A stretch of DNA of 8,714 nt from Calditrichia bacterium (GCA_030430345.1 JAUIFT010000065.1:1-8714); one strand, 5' to 3'. Counted from the stretch's first letter, positions 1-6,740 are shown. Numbers and translations are program-made. Notes: a model not told the origin generated them from the letters alone.

Positions 1-135
1 GTCAGGAGAGGTATCTATAGCGTTAAGTGCTGAGACTAAATCTTTAAGTGTAGTCTTCTTCTCAACTAGGAATAAACGGCCGGGTTTAGCATTGGCATCA
101 CCTGCTTCTCCAACTTGTAAGACAAGATCACCGTG
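1..135 (-). pseudogene. Possible remnant of a flagellar P-ring (FlgI)-like C-terminus
   Basis: Read on the minus strand from 135 to the window edge there is an open stretch of 45 codons, beginning HGDLVLQVGEAGD and ending KDLVSALNAIDTSPD. The last part resembles the conserved FlgI C-terminal pattern (tl-x-DLV-x-ALNalg-x-tPrDLi). The HGDL start resembles the FlgI 'sHGnLtv' segment, but the spacing between the two is shorter than I expect in FlgI. Upstream codons in this frame are stops (two TGA), so it has no start and cannot be an intact gene. It may continue beyond the left edge. The match is from memory of the family and is short, so the identity is tentative; it could be chance similarity. 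Confidence 0.25.
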
Positions 136-137
136 AC

Positions 138-261
138 TTCATCAATAAACTCAGTAATTCCTTTGACTAATGCGTGAGAGAGTCTCTCGTTGACTGGAAG
201 TTTTCTCCACTCCAGATTTTTCGTTTTCTCTTTTTTGCGATATGACCTTTTCCAGGAAACA
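138..261 (-). pseudogene. MetH (cobalamin-dependent methionine synthase) cap-domain fragment
   Basis: The minus strand encodes about 40 residues ending with WRKLPVNERLSHALVKGIT and EFIDE. This closely follows the MetH segment at the start of the B12-binding module, for example [21 protein letters not shown] in E. coli MetH, preceded by the usual Lys-rich linker (here RKKEKTKN). In full MetH this is followed by DTEEAR and the EGPLMDGMNVVG helix. Here the frame instead drifts into unrelated residues and stops at about 66-68. A TAG lies just upstream in the same frame (about 273-275) and no ATG precedes the match. MetH is about 1,200 residues, so this is a small orphan piece: a decayed or rearranged copy, or an assembly chimera. 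The homology looks real; the cause is unknown. Confidence 0.6.
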
Positions 262-362
262 ATTGTTGGCTAAGGTGGATTGAACAGTTAGCGATTTTTT
301 ATTGAAATCCATTTGTATAAATAACCCTTTGCGAACCATCAGTTTCCGACAACGAGGTCACC
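262..362. other. AT-rich upstream region of the 363-1016 gene
   Basis: This is the rest of the gene-free left edge (1-362). I see no RNA gene, repeat array or intact ORF. A TATAAA at 316-321 could be a -10 element for the gene at 363, but I find no convincing -35 at 16-18 bases upstream. The stretch AACCCTTTG at about 322-331 only partly resembles the Bacteroidota -7 box. A GAGG at 354-357, five bases before the ATG, is the probable ribosome binding site. Confidence 0.3.
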
Positions 363-1016
363 ATGAAACCTACCCGGATCATTTTAACATTACTCTTACT
401 TGCTTCTATATTTCCGGCAATTGCTCAACAGCAAGAAGAAGGGCCGGACAGCGCAGCAGTACTGGCCGAATATGCCAAAGTTGAAGCATCCTTTGAAAAA
501 GTAGTGCAGAAATATGTCGACTTCTTTCAGGTAAAGCAAAAACTGGTATACAAGGAAGCAAATAAAAAAAGCAAGAGCGGTTCTGCCAGCTATATCATTG
601 AATACACTTGCCAGGAGATTAATTACGGCCTGAACAATACCAATAACACCATTACGCCCTACGAAGCCTTCGTTTTGCTGGAGATCAAAATTATGACCAA
701 TCAACCTTGCGGGAAGGTGCCCGGCACCATCCTTATGGGTCCATCGGCAGGCTGGGCGTCCGTGCAGGAAGCGCTTGCGAATGATAAATCCACTTGCTTT
801 CGCACCCAGGTAAAAGTGGCTCCCTACCAGGTGCAAATCAATTTTGACTATAAAGATGGGCAGTGGGTGTTTAAAGATGTCCGGAAAGCGAATACCCGTC
901 AGCGGGACCTGCCCCTGGCGGCAGTATTGGGGAAAGTGGTTTCGCCGGCCCAGGAAATTCAGGAGCCGGATGGTATCGATTACAATCAGAAATGGTTAGT
1001 TTTGCTCGGAAAATAA
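363..1016 (+). CDS. Secreted protein of unknown function, 217 aa
   Basis: I do not recognise this family. Residues 1-21 form a classical Sec signal peptide: basic MKPTR, a hydrophobic IILTLLLLASIF core and a probable cleavage site AIA|QQQ. No lipobox Cys follows, so the product should be periplasmic or secreted. The mature part starts with an acidic helical stretch (about 30-60), then a Lys-rich segment and a predicted mixed alpha/beta region. The end of the protein (FDYKDGQWVFKDVRK, about 161-175) looks like the strand-turn-strand finish of a small beta-sheet domain. There are three cysteines (83, 116, 145); two could pair in the periplasm. The start is supported by a GAGG five bases upstream. 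The gene stands alone, converging on the Tat-exported protein at 1094-2014. It is a real gene by coding texture and signal peptide; its function is open. Confidence 0.85.
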   Translation: MKPTRIILTLLLLASIFPAIAQQQEEGPDSAAVLAEYAKVEASFEKVVQKYVDFFQVKQKLVYKEANKKSKSGSASYIIEYTCQEINYGLNNTNNTITPYEAFVLLEIKIMTNQPCGKVPGTILMGPSAGWASVQEALANDKSTCFRTQVKVAPYQVQINFDYKDGQWVFKDVRKANTRQRDLPLAAVLGKVVSPAQEIQEPDGIDYNQKWLVLLGK

Positions 1017-1044
1017 AATTCACATAGAGATTAGTTTGTACTAC

Positions 1045-1068
1045 ACTTTTTAACCATTTATAAAAAGT
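1045..1068. terminator. Weak A/T hairpin between convergent genes
   Basis: ACTTTTTA (1045-1052) and TAAAAAGT (1061-1068) form a perfect 8 bp inverted repeat with an 8-base loop. It lies between the ends of the convergent genes 363-1016 (+) and 1094-2014 (-). The T-run in the left arm and A-run in the right would give a U-rich tail in either direction, so a weak bidirectional terminator is plausible. With only one G:C pair per stem it is low in stability. Confidence 0.3.
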
Positions 1069-1093
1069 TTACAATAAGAACCTGCTATAACAT

Positions 1094-2014
1094 TTACTTA
1101 TAATTCTCAGACAGCGCATCGCGGCATTTTTCCAGCAATTTAATTGTTGCATGAATGCCCTCTTTTTCACCCAGTTTACTGCCTTCATATTCAATCCCGA
1201 CATAACCGCGATAGCCGGCATCAAGGACAATTTTCATCATTCGCATGAAGTCTGTGGTTATATTGTCACCCGCTTCATTAAAATCATGAGACTTTGCACT
1301 CACCGCTTTCGCATACGGCATTAGCTCCGTAACTCCTTTATAACGATCATACCATTCATCCCCCTGAATGCGGAAGTTACCAAAGTCCGGCAACGTACCG
1401 CAACGTGGATGATCGGCCAACTTCATTACACCAGCCAGCCAGGAACCATTGCTGGAAAGTCCGCCATGATTTTCCACAATCACATTCAACCCCTGGGAAT
1501 CGCCATATTCGCTCAGTTTGCGCAATCCATCGGCAGCCAATTTCATTTGCTCATCGAAACTGCCTTCGCTGGCAGCGTTTACGCGAATGGAATGACAGCC
1601 TAGATATTTCGCGGCATCCACCCATTTGTGATGATTATTAACCGCTTCCTGGCGTTTCTTTTCATCCGGATCCCCAAGCCTACCTTCCCGGTCGCACATA
1701 ATGAGCAAACTAGCTACCCCTTCCCCATCGGCGCGGGTTTTCATCTCCTTCAGGTAAGCCATATCCGTCGCTTTATCCATAAACATCTGGTTGACATATT
1801 CAATGGCATCCAAACCAAATTCCTGCCGGGTTACCTTGGCAAAATCGAGGTGGTCAATCTTTCCGCCAAATATCGATTTATTTAGTGACCATTCTGCTAA
1901 AGAAATTTTAAACAAGGTTTTCTCCTCCGCGGCGGCAAATAGGGAATGATTAGACAGCAAGGCTAGTCCTCCCAATGAGTAACCCGTTAATTTAAGGAAT
2001 TCACGACGATCCAT
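1094..2014 (-). CDS. Tat-exported xylose isomerase-like TIM-barrel protein (sugar phosphate isomerase/epimerase family)
   Basis: The 306-residue product begins [20 protein letters not shown], a twin-arginine signal (RREFLK at 3-8, then a hydrophobic core and AAA at 27-29), so it should be exported folded. The rest is an AP-endonuclease-2/xylose isomerase-like TIM barrel. The segments [10 protein letters not shown] (37-46) and LDAIEYVN (68-75) fit its early strands. Candidate divalent-metal ligands are Glu181 in VENHGG, Asp210 in LPDFGN, His243 in AKSHDF and Glu275 in GYVGIEYEG. The family isomerises, epimerises or cleaves sugars and inositols; the exact substrate cannot be told. Exported members are common in Bacteroidota-type genomes. 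An AGGAGAA box lies seven bases before the ATG, which fixes the start. It is divergently arranged from the YpdA-like gene. Fold and export are secure; substrate is unknown. Confidence 0.9.
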   Translation of the reverse strand: MDRREFLKLTGYSLGGLALLSNHSLFAAAEEKTLFKISLAEWSLNKSIFGGKIDHLDFAKVTRQEFGLDAIEYVNQMFMDKATDMAYLKEMKTRADGEGVASLLIMCDREGRLGDPDEKKRQEAVNNHHKWVDAAKYLGCHSIRVNAASEGSFDEQMKLAADGLRKLSEYGDSQGLNVIVENHGGLSSNGSWLAGVMKLADHPRCGTLPDFGNFRIQGDEWYDRYKGVTELMPYAKAVSAKSHDFNEAGDNITTDFMRMMKIVLDAGYRGYVGIEYEGSKLGEKEGIHATIKLLEKCRDALSENYK

Positions 2015-2067
2015 AAGTTCTCCTGAATTTAGTTGTTAATGATTCACTCAGTGCCCGGAATATAAGA

Positions 2068-2096
2068 ATTAGCGATGATTTATAGAAATGTATCAA
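2068..2096 (-). promoter_or_regulatory. Candidate sigma70-type promoter for the TIM-barrel gene
   Basis: On the minus strand TTGATA (2096-2091) and GCTAAT (2073-2068) are separated by 17 bases, matching TTGACA and TATAAT at 5 and 4 of 6 positions. Transcription would start near 2061, giving a leader of roughly 47 bases with the AGGAGAA site. This is a pattern match only. Confidence 0.3.
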
Positions 2097-2116
2097 CGGT
2101 ATTTCGAAAAAAAATC

Positions 2117-2145
2117 TTGCGTTTAAGGGAAGAGCGTTTTTTAAT
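2117..2145 (+). promoter_or_regulatory. Candidate promoter for the YpdA-like gene
   Basis: TTGCGT (2117-2122) and TTTAAT (2140-2145) are spaced by 17 bases. The -10 matches TATAAT at 5 of 6 positions; the -35 keeps only TTG. It sits in the 207-base divergent intergenic region and would give a leader of about 85 bases. Weak evidence. Confidence 0.25.
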
Positions 2146-2239
2146 GCTGGCAGATTAGTTAAGCTGAAAACGGATAATTGTTATCGCGAATGTTCAAATA
2201 CTACTATCCAGAATTTTCTCGATGGAAAGAGATTGCTCT

Positions 2240-3220
2240 ATGGAACAAACCAAATATGATGTTATTATTATCGGTGCCGGCCCGGTGGGATTTTCCTGTG
2301 GAATAGAAGCACAAAAGCGGGGACTTTCTCACCTGCTCATCGACAAGGGTTGCCTGGTAAACTCAATTTATAATTTCCCCACCAATATGACCTTCTTTTC
2401 CACATCGGAGCGCCTGGAAATTGGCGATGTGCCCTTTATTGCCCACGGCTTTAAACCAAACCGAACCGAAGCATTGGAGTATTACCGGAGGGTAAAAGAA
2501 AAGTGGAATTTAAATGTACGTCAATATGAATTGGTGGAAAATGTTAGCGGCGGATTAGGCAATTTTACTGTTCATACCCGATTGGGGAAGTACTCATCCC
2601 GGGCAGTGATTATCGCCACCGGATTTTATGATAATCCGAATATGCTCAATGTTCCCGGTGAGGATTTAGCAAAAGTAAAGCATTATTTTGATGAGCCACA
2701 TCCTTACGCCTACCATAAAATTGCCATTGTTGGCGCCGGCAACTCTGCCGTTGATGCTGCTTTGGAAACCTTCCGCCGCAGCGCCGATGTCACTATGATC
2801 GTGCGTGGTCCGGCGCTAAAACCTTCAGTGAAGTATTGGGTAAAGCCGGATATTGAAAATCGCTTGAAAGAAGAGGCCATCAAGGGTTATTTTAATGCGA
2901 CGGTCGCGGAAATCCGGGAAACGGAAATAGATATTAACACCCCGAATGGGCAGATCACTATCAAAAATGATTTTGTGTTGGCGATGACCGGCTTTCGTCC
3001 GGAATATGATTTTCTTCGCCATCTTGGCGTCACGATAGATACCGATGAGTTTGAAACCCCAATTTATCATCCGGACACTTTTGAAACTGCCCGGAAAGGT
3101 GTATTTTTAGCAGGTGTGGTTTGCGGCGGTTTAAAAACCGGACGCTGGTTTATTGAAAATGCCCATGACCATGCCGTTCGGATATTTGATCGCCTGGATG
3201 TCTATTCCCGAATGGAATAA
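2240..3220 (+). CDS. ypdA: YpdA-family FAD/NAD(P)-dependent thiol-disulfide reductase
   Basis: This is a two-dinucleotide-domain flavoprotein of the YpdA family, whose Firmicutes members reduce bacillithiol disulfide with NADPH. Counting from this start, it has an FAD motif VIIIGAGPVG (8-17), the family block VNSIYNFPTNMTFFSTSERL followed by EIGDVPF, an ATGF hinge (126-129), a second nucleotide motif IVGAGNSAVDAA (about 163-174), IKNDFVLAMTGFRPEYDF, and the C-terminal FAD segment GVFLAG (287-292). The length of 326 matches the family. I prefer the ATG at 2240 over that at 2222: it leaves seven residues before the FAD strand, as in known YpdA, and has GGAAAGAG eight bases upstream, while 2222 has no binding site. 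The Cys next to the GGGP motif of Firmicutes YpdA is Val16 here, with Cys20 nearby. The protein is cytosolic. Family is confident; the thiol substrate is inferred. Confidence 0.9.
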   Translation: MEQTKYDVIIIGAGPVGFSCGIEAQKRGLSHLLIDKGCLVNSIYNFPTNMTFFSTSERLEIGDVPFIAHGFKPNRTEALEYYRRVKEKWNLNVRQYELVENVSGGLGNFTVHTRLGKYSSRAVIIATGFYDNPNMLNVPGEDLAKVKHYFDEPHPYAYHKIAIVGAGNSAVDAALETFRRSADVTMIVRGPALKPSVKYWVKPDIENRLKEEAIKGYFNATVAEIRETEIDINTPNGQITIKNDFVLAMTGFRPEYDFLRHLGVTIDTDEFETPIYHPDTFETARKGVFLAGVVCGGLKTGRWFIENAHDHAVRIFDRLDVYSRME

Positions 3221-3339
3221 ATAAATATCGCGGTATTTGGCATTTTTCTCTTTAGATTTAGTAAAAACAGCCGAAATTGAGAACGATATAACAGTCAATG
3301 TAAAAGAGAACGATTTCAGAACACTAAAAGGAGACAGCT

Positions 3340-3870
3340 ATGCATCGGAAATTTTTGGTATTGATATTGATCGCAGCATTTATCCTCGCCTGTGGCGAAA
3401 CCCAACAAACCGCCGAAGAAAACGCCCCGGAAACACCCAGCCAGGAAGAATTGGCATTAAATAAGGGAAACCCGGTAGGTAGCTACGGTGCGGCATTAGC
3501 CGATGACGCAATTCTTTCGATTGCTGATGTTTTGGCGAGTACACCGGCGAATGAAGGCGAAACCGTATTGGTAAAAGGCACTGTAACGGATGTTTGCCCA
3601 AAGCGCGGCTGCTGGATAGAAGTAGCAGATGCTTCCGGCGAGCAAATTCGCGTCAAAGTGAATGATGGTGAGATCGTCTTCCCCATCAGCGCGAAAGATC
3701 ACCCGGTGACAGTTCAGGGTACCGTCGATAAGATTGAGCTGGATCATCAGCAGGCGATCAATTGGATGGCTCATCTTGCCGAAGAAAAGGGAGAAGCGTT
3801 TGACAGCAGTTCCGTCACAGGGCCAATGACAATCTGGCGCTTAAAAGGTCAGGGCGCGGAGATTTTCTAA
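3340..3870 (+). CDS. DUF4920-type lipoprotein
   Basis: The 176-residue product has a lipoprotein signal: MHRK, a hydrophobic core LVLILIAAFI and the lipobox LAC with the modified Cys at 18. A low-complexity acidic, Gln/Pro-rich linker (about 20-45) then leads to one domain. That domain fits DUF4920: YGAAL (49-53), a strand ETVLVKGTVTDVCPKRGCWI with Cys86 and Cys91, IRVKV, FPISA, and a final OB-like strand VTVQGTVD. The family's function is unknown; the paired cysteines could bind metal or be redox-active. A strong AGGAGA lies seven bases before the ATG. It follows the YpdA-like gene by 119 bases on the same strand and is followed by a strong hairpin terminator. Anchoring in the inner or outer membrane cannot be decided from the sequence. 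Confidence 0.88.
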   Translation: MHRKFLVLILIAAFILACGETQQTAEENAPETPSQEELALNKGNPVGSYGAALADDAILSIADVLASTPANEGETVLVKGTVTDVCPKRGCWIEVADASGEQIRVKVNDGEIVFPISAKDHPVTVQGTVDKIELDHQQAINWMAHLAEEKGEAFDSSSVTGPMTIWRLKGQGAEIF

Positions 3871-3899
3871 GTTTCCGGTGACCTGCTAAGATTTCCCCC

Positions 3900-3970
3900 A
3901 AAGTAGCAGTAGCAATAGCAGATGGCATGTTTGAAAAGTGCCACTGCCCACTGCAACTGCTACTTTTTTT
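3900..3970 (+). terminator. Long hairpin with T-tract, terminator of the DUF4920 gene and possible dispersed repeat
   Basis: AAAGTAGCAGT (3900-3910) pairs perfectly over 11 bases with ACTGCTACTTT (3956-3966). Inside, GCAG-A-TGGCA (3918-3927) pairs with TGCCACTGC (3939-3947), leaving one bulged A and an 11-base loop. An unpaired 7/8-base internal loop separates the two helices. Seven T residues follow (3964-3970), so it reads as an intrinsic terminator 30 bases after the DUF4920 stop. The words AGTAGCAG, GCCACT and CTGCTACT recur in the hairpin at 7941-7973. Confidence 0.7.
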
Positions 3971-4008
3971 AATCCCTTTAAAAATCCTCAACCCTAAAAT
4001 CATTCTCT

Positions 4009-4980
4009 ATGAAAAGAACAATTAAATGGGGCCTTATTGGCTGCGGCGATGTTGCCGAACGTAAAGGGGGACCGGCACTCTATTCAGTTGAACATTCGCA
4101 ACTGTGGGCGATAGCCAGCCGTCAATTATCCAAAGCGGAAGATTTCGCCGAACGCCACGGCGCGCAACGCGCTTATGATTCAGTAGAAGCACTTTTGGCA
4201 GATGCGTCTGTAGATACGATTTATATCGCCACGCCGGTGTTTTTACATGCATCATTAACCATAATGGCAGCGAACGCCGGTAAGCATGTGCTCTGTGAAA
4301 AGCCGATGGCGATGAATCCCGGCGAATGCCAGGGGATGATAGAGGCATGCCGCCGCAATGGCGTCTCCTTACAAATTGCTTATTATCGCCCGACTTATCC
4401 AAATATTCAGGAAATGAAGCGCTTACTGGAAAGCGGTGTCATCGGCGAACCGATACTGGCGGAAGTGCGTAACCATTCTACATTTCGCCCAACTCCCGGT
4501 AAAAACTGGAAAACCGATCTGCCTTACAGTGGCGGTGGTGTGCTTATGGATATTGGGTCGCATCGCCTGGATTTATTGCGCTATTTATTCGGAGATTTTC
4601 AGCGAATTAGTGGCCGGGCAGCCGCGCACATCGCCGGGATTTCCGTTGACAGCGCCTGTACTTTTCAAGCCGCATTTGCTAACCGTGTTCAGGCGACAGG
4701 TAGTATTTACTGGGGAATGCCAGCCCGTGCCGATAGCCTTGTTATTCATGGTAACAAAGGTATTCTGACTGCCCCCGACTTAAACAATGGGAAACTCATT
4801 CTCGAAACAAACCAAGGGCAGGAAGCCCTTCAACTGCCAATCCTGGCTTTCACCCATAACGGTATAGTAAAGAATTTTGTCGATCACTTAATTAACGAAA
4901 CCCCCTTAATCTGCCCGGGGGCGGAGGGACTGAAGATAAATCAATATATGGCTGATCTTTATCAGCAAAGCGGAGTGTAA
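4009..4980 (+). CDS. Gfo/Idh/MocA-family NAD(P)-dependent oxidoreductase
   Basis: The 323-residue protein has the two-domain layout of the family. An N-terminal Rossmann fold carries WGLIGCGDVA (7-16) and, after TIYIATPVFLHA, the signature CEKPMA (96-101), whose Lys98 is the usual catalytic/coenzyme residue. The C-terminal alpha/beta domain carries GGGVLMDIGSHRLDLLRYLF (175-194), with Asp181 and His185 at the family's active-site positions. Members oxidise or reduce sugar, inositol or related hydroxyl groups in the cytosol; substrate cannot be read from sequence. No Shine-Dalgarno is seen before the ATG, but the start is natural, as the Rossmann strand begins six residues later. Its stop is one base from the start of the VOC-protein gene, so the two are surely cotranscribed. 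Confidence 0.92.
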   Translation: MKRTIKWGLIGCGDVAERKGGPALYSVEHSQLWAIASRQLSKAEDFAERHGAQRAYDSVEALLADASVDTIYIATPVFLHASLTIMAANAGKHVLCEKPMAMNPGECQGMIEACRRNGVSLQIAYYRPTYPNIQEMKRLLESGVIGEPILAEVRNHSTFRPTPGKNWKTDLPYSGGGVLMDIGSHRLDLLRYLFGDFQRISGRAAAHIAGISVDSACTFQAAFANRVQATGSIYWGMPARADSLVIHGNKGILTAPDLNNGKLILETNQGQEALQLPILAFTHNGIVKNFVDHLINETPLICPGAEGLKINQYMADLYQQSGV

Positions 4981-4981
4981 A

Positions 4982-5380
4982 ATGCAAATTAAAGCTGTTT
5001 TGGAAAGCTGTCTGTATGGCCGTAACCTTGATGCGATGGCGCAATTTTATAGCAATATTCTTAAGCTGCAGCTTTTTTCCAAAGAACCCGGGCGCCATAT
5101 ATTCTACCGCTGTGGAAAAGGGATGTACCTGATATTTAATCCGGATATAACGAACCAACAGGATGCCGAGCTGCCGGCGCATGGTAATGCGGGCAATGGT
5201 CATCTGGCATTTGCGGTAGCGCCTGCCGACATCAGCACATGGCAGACGCATCTGGAAAAAAATCAGGTCGAAATTGAATTAATGAAAACCTGGCCCGGAG
5301 GTGGCATATCGCTCTACTTTCGGGACCCTGCCGGAAATAGCATCGAAATAACTTCAGCCGATATTTGGGGGATTCAGTAA
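4982..5380 (+). CDS. VOC-superfamily (glyoxalase/bleomycin-resistance fold) protein
   Basis: The 132-residue protein is a single two-module VOC domain. The first module reads LESCLYGRNLDAMAQFYSNI, the typical 'beta strand, L-x-DL-x-x-A-x-x-FY-x-x-vLgL' opening. The second has GNGHLAFAV (71-79) and ends with FRDPAGNSIEI (113-123), the 'DPdGn-x-iEi' hallmark. Probable metal ligands are Glu8, His74 and Glu122. VOC enzymes include glyoxalases, dioxygenases, epimerases and fosfomycin-type resistance proteins, so the reaction is open. A GGAG seven bases before the ATG lies inside the end of the upstream gene. Only one base separates the two genes, so a shared pathway with the Gfo/Idh dehydrogenase, acting on the same sugar or keto compound, is a fair inference. 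Confidence 0.88.
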   Translation: MQIKAVLESCLYGRNLDAMAQFYSNILKLQLFSKEPGRHIFYRCGKGMYLIFNPDITNQQDAELPAHGNAGNGHLAFAVAPADISTWQTHLEKNQVEIELMKTWPGGGISLYFRDPAGNSIEITSADIWGIQ

Positions 5381-5446
5381 CATAAATTTTATCGTGCATT
5401 CAGCGATTTTTGTATTAAATTGGACGCCTGAATATTTAGCAGCAAT

Positions 5447-5475
5447 TTGAATCAATACCATGAAATTAGTTTAAG
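5447..5475 (+). promoter_or_regulatory. Candidate promoter for metK
   Basis: TTGAAT (5447-5452) and TTTAAG (5470-5475) are spaced by 17 bases and each match the sigma70 consensus at 4 of 6 positions. Transcription would start near 5482, leaving a leader of about 30 bases carrying GGAGG (5501-5505). That leader is too short for a SAM riboswitch, and none of the conserved SAM-riboswitch helices is apparent in 5381-5512. Confidence 0.3.
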
Positions 5476-5512
5476 CAAAATAAAGCGCAGTATTATAATT
5501 GGAGGATAATTA

Positions 5513-6673
5513 ATGAAAAACGAATTTCTATTTACCTCGGAATCCGTTTCTGCCGGACATCCGGATAAAGTCTGTGATTGCGTCTCGGATACTATGGTCG
5601 ATGCAATTTTCAGTCTGGAAGGCGACGTCACCCGCAATCGCGCCGCCATTGAAACCATGGTAACGAAAAACCTGACCGTTTTAAGCGGCGAGGTTTCCAT
5701 CCCGGAAGATCAGTCGATCGATTACGTCGCACTGGCCCGCAAAGCAATTAAAGACATCGGATATGACAGACCGGAATTACAATTCGATCACAACTGTGAA
5801 ATCATTAATAGAATCCACAAGCAGTCCCCGGAAATCGCAGTCGGGGTAGACGCCGGCGGTGCCGGAGACCAGGGCATGATGTTTGGCTATGCAACCAACG
5901 AAACACCGCAATACATGCCGCTGCCGATTATTATGTCTCACCTGATCGTTCGTGCAATGGATGAAGCCCGTCTCAATGGCGATGTTCCCTTCCTGCGCCC
6001 GGATGGTAAATCCCAGGTAACCGTGCGCTATGCAAATGGCAAACCGGTTGCCATCGAAAAAATTGTTGCCGCCGTTCCCCACAATCCGGACAAATCCAAC
6101 GATGAAGTGCGGGAAGCAGTTTTTACCCGCTTAATCCAGCCAATCATCGATCATTTTGGCTTACCTTTTGATAAATCCCAAAGTAGCTACATTATGAACG
6201 GTACCGGTGTCTGGACCATCGGCGGTCCGGTTTCCGACGCTGGCCTTACCGGACGGAAAATCATTGTCGATACGTATGGCGGTATGGGCCGCCACGGTGG
6301 TGGCGCTTTCTCCGGGAAAGATCCTTCCAAGGTGGACCGCTCCGGCGCTTATGCCTCCCGCTATGTCGCTAAAAACCTCGTAGCTGCCGGCGTCGCAGAT
6401 CGCCTGGAAATTCAGGTGGCTTACGTGATTGGGCATGCTGACCCGGTTTCCATCATGGTCGATACTTTTGGCACCGGCAAAGTTGCTGATAGCCGCATTA
6501 CTGAGATTATTCGCAAGGTGTTTGACCTGCGCCCGGCGGGCATCATGCAGTCGCTTAATCTGCAATCTGCCGGCTACCGCTCAACTGCTGCCTACGGTCA
6601 CTTTGGCCGCGATGAAGCCCGTTTTACCTGGGAAAAACTCGACAAAGTGGATGACATCAAATCCATGATGTAG
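5513..6673 (+). CDS. metK: S-adenosylmethionine synthetase (methionine adenosyltransferase)
   Basis: This cytosolic enzyme makes SAM from methionine and ATP, releasing phosphate and pyrophosphate. The 386-residue length is typical. It opens with FTSESVSAGHPDKVCD (7-22), containing the ATP-binding His16 and Asp18 and the adjacent Lys19. It has the signature GAGDQGMMFGYA (116-127), the phosphate-loop signature GGGAFSGKD (262-270) followed by PSKVDRSGAYASRYVAKNLV, and the closing YGHFGRD. RNRAAIETMVTKN (41-53) replaces the commoner RVACETLV block, keeping the Glu47-Thr48 pair. A strong GGAGG lies seven bases before the ATG. The gene is monocistronic: it has its own short upstream region and is closed by a strong terminator at 6697-6740. 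All core motifs are intact, so it should be active. Confidence 0.98.
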   Translation: MKNEFLFTSESVSAGHPDKVCDCVSDTMVDAIFSLEGDVTRNRAAIETMVTKNLTVLSGEVSIPEDQSIDYVALARKAIKDIGYDRPELQFDHNCEIINRIHKQSPEIAVGVDAGGAGDQGMMFGYATNETPQYMPLPIIMSHLIVRAMDEARLNGDVPFLRPDGKSQVTVRYANGKPVAIEKIVAAVPHNPDKSNDEVREAVFTRLIQPIIDHFGLPFDKSQSSYIMNGTGVWTIGGPVSDAGLTGRKIIVDTYGGMGRHGGGAFSGKDPSKVDRSGAYASRYVAKNLVAAGVADRLEIQVAYVIGHADPVSIMVDTFGTGKVADSRITEIIRKVFDLRPAGIMQSLNLQSAGYRSTAAYGHFGRDEARFTWEKLDKVDDIKSMM

Positions 6674-6696
6674 TGGTTAATTAAATATTTCTTTCC

Positions 6697-6740
6697 AAAA
6701 GCGGAGGCAGGAATAACATTGTTTATTTCCCTCCGCTTTT
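6697..6740 (+). terminator. Intrinsic terminator of metK
   Basis: AAAAGCGGAGG (6697-6707) pairs perfectly over 11 bases with CCTCCGCTTTT (6730-6740), ending in four T. The loop is 22 bases; inner GGAATAA and TTATTTCC can extend the stem imperfectly. It begins 23 bases after the metK stop and isolates metK from the response regulator gene. Confidence 0.85.

Noticed and set aside
151..339. Minus-strand open frame of 62 codons over the left-edge region
   Set aside because: It overlaps the MetH-like fragment in a different frame, has no recognisable content and no binding site; the overlapping frame with MetH similarity explains the openness better.
396..836. Long minus-strand open frame opposite the secreted-protein gene
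   Set aside because: The plus-strand gene has a signal peptide and a binding site; this frame is its antisense shadow with no domain logic.
2222..2239. Upstream ATG as the start of the YpdA-like gene
   Set aside because: No binding site precedes it, and known YpdA proteins begin about seven residues before the FAD strand, which fits the ATG at 2240.
3223..3238. AAATAT-CGCG-GTATTT hairpin just after the YpdA-like gene
   Set aside because: Only six base pairs including a T-G wobble, with a broken T-tract (GGCATTTTT); too weak to call a terminator.
3287..3292. TATAAC as a -10 box for the DUF4920 gene
   Set aside because: It matches the consensus at five of six positions, but there is nothing like a -35 at 16-18 bases upstream.
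5381..5512. SAM riboswitch upstream of metK
   Set aside because: The region is AT-rich with no conserved SAM-riboswitch helices or GC-rich core, and the leader from the best promoter is only about 30 bases.
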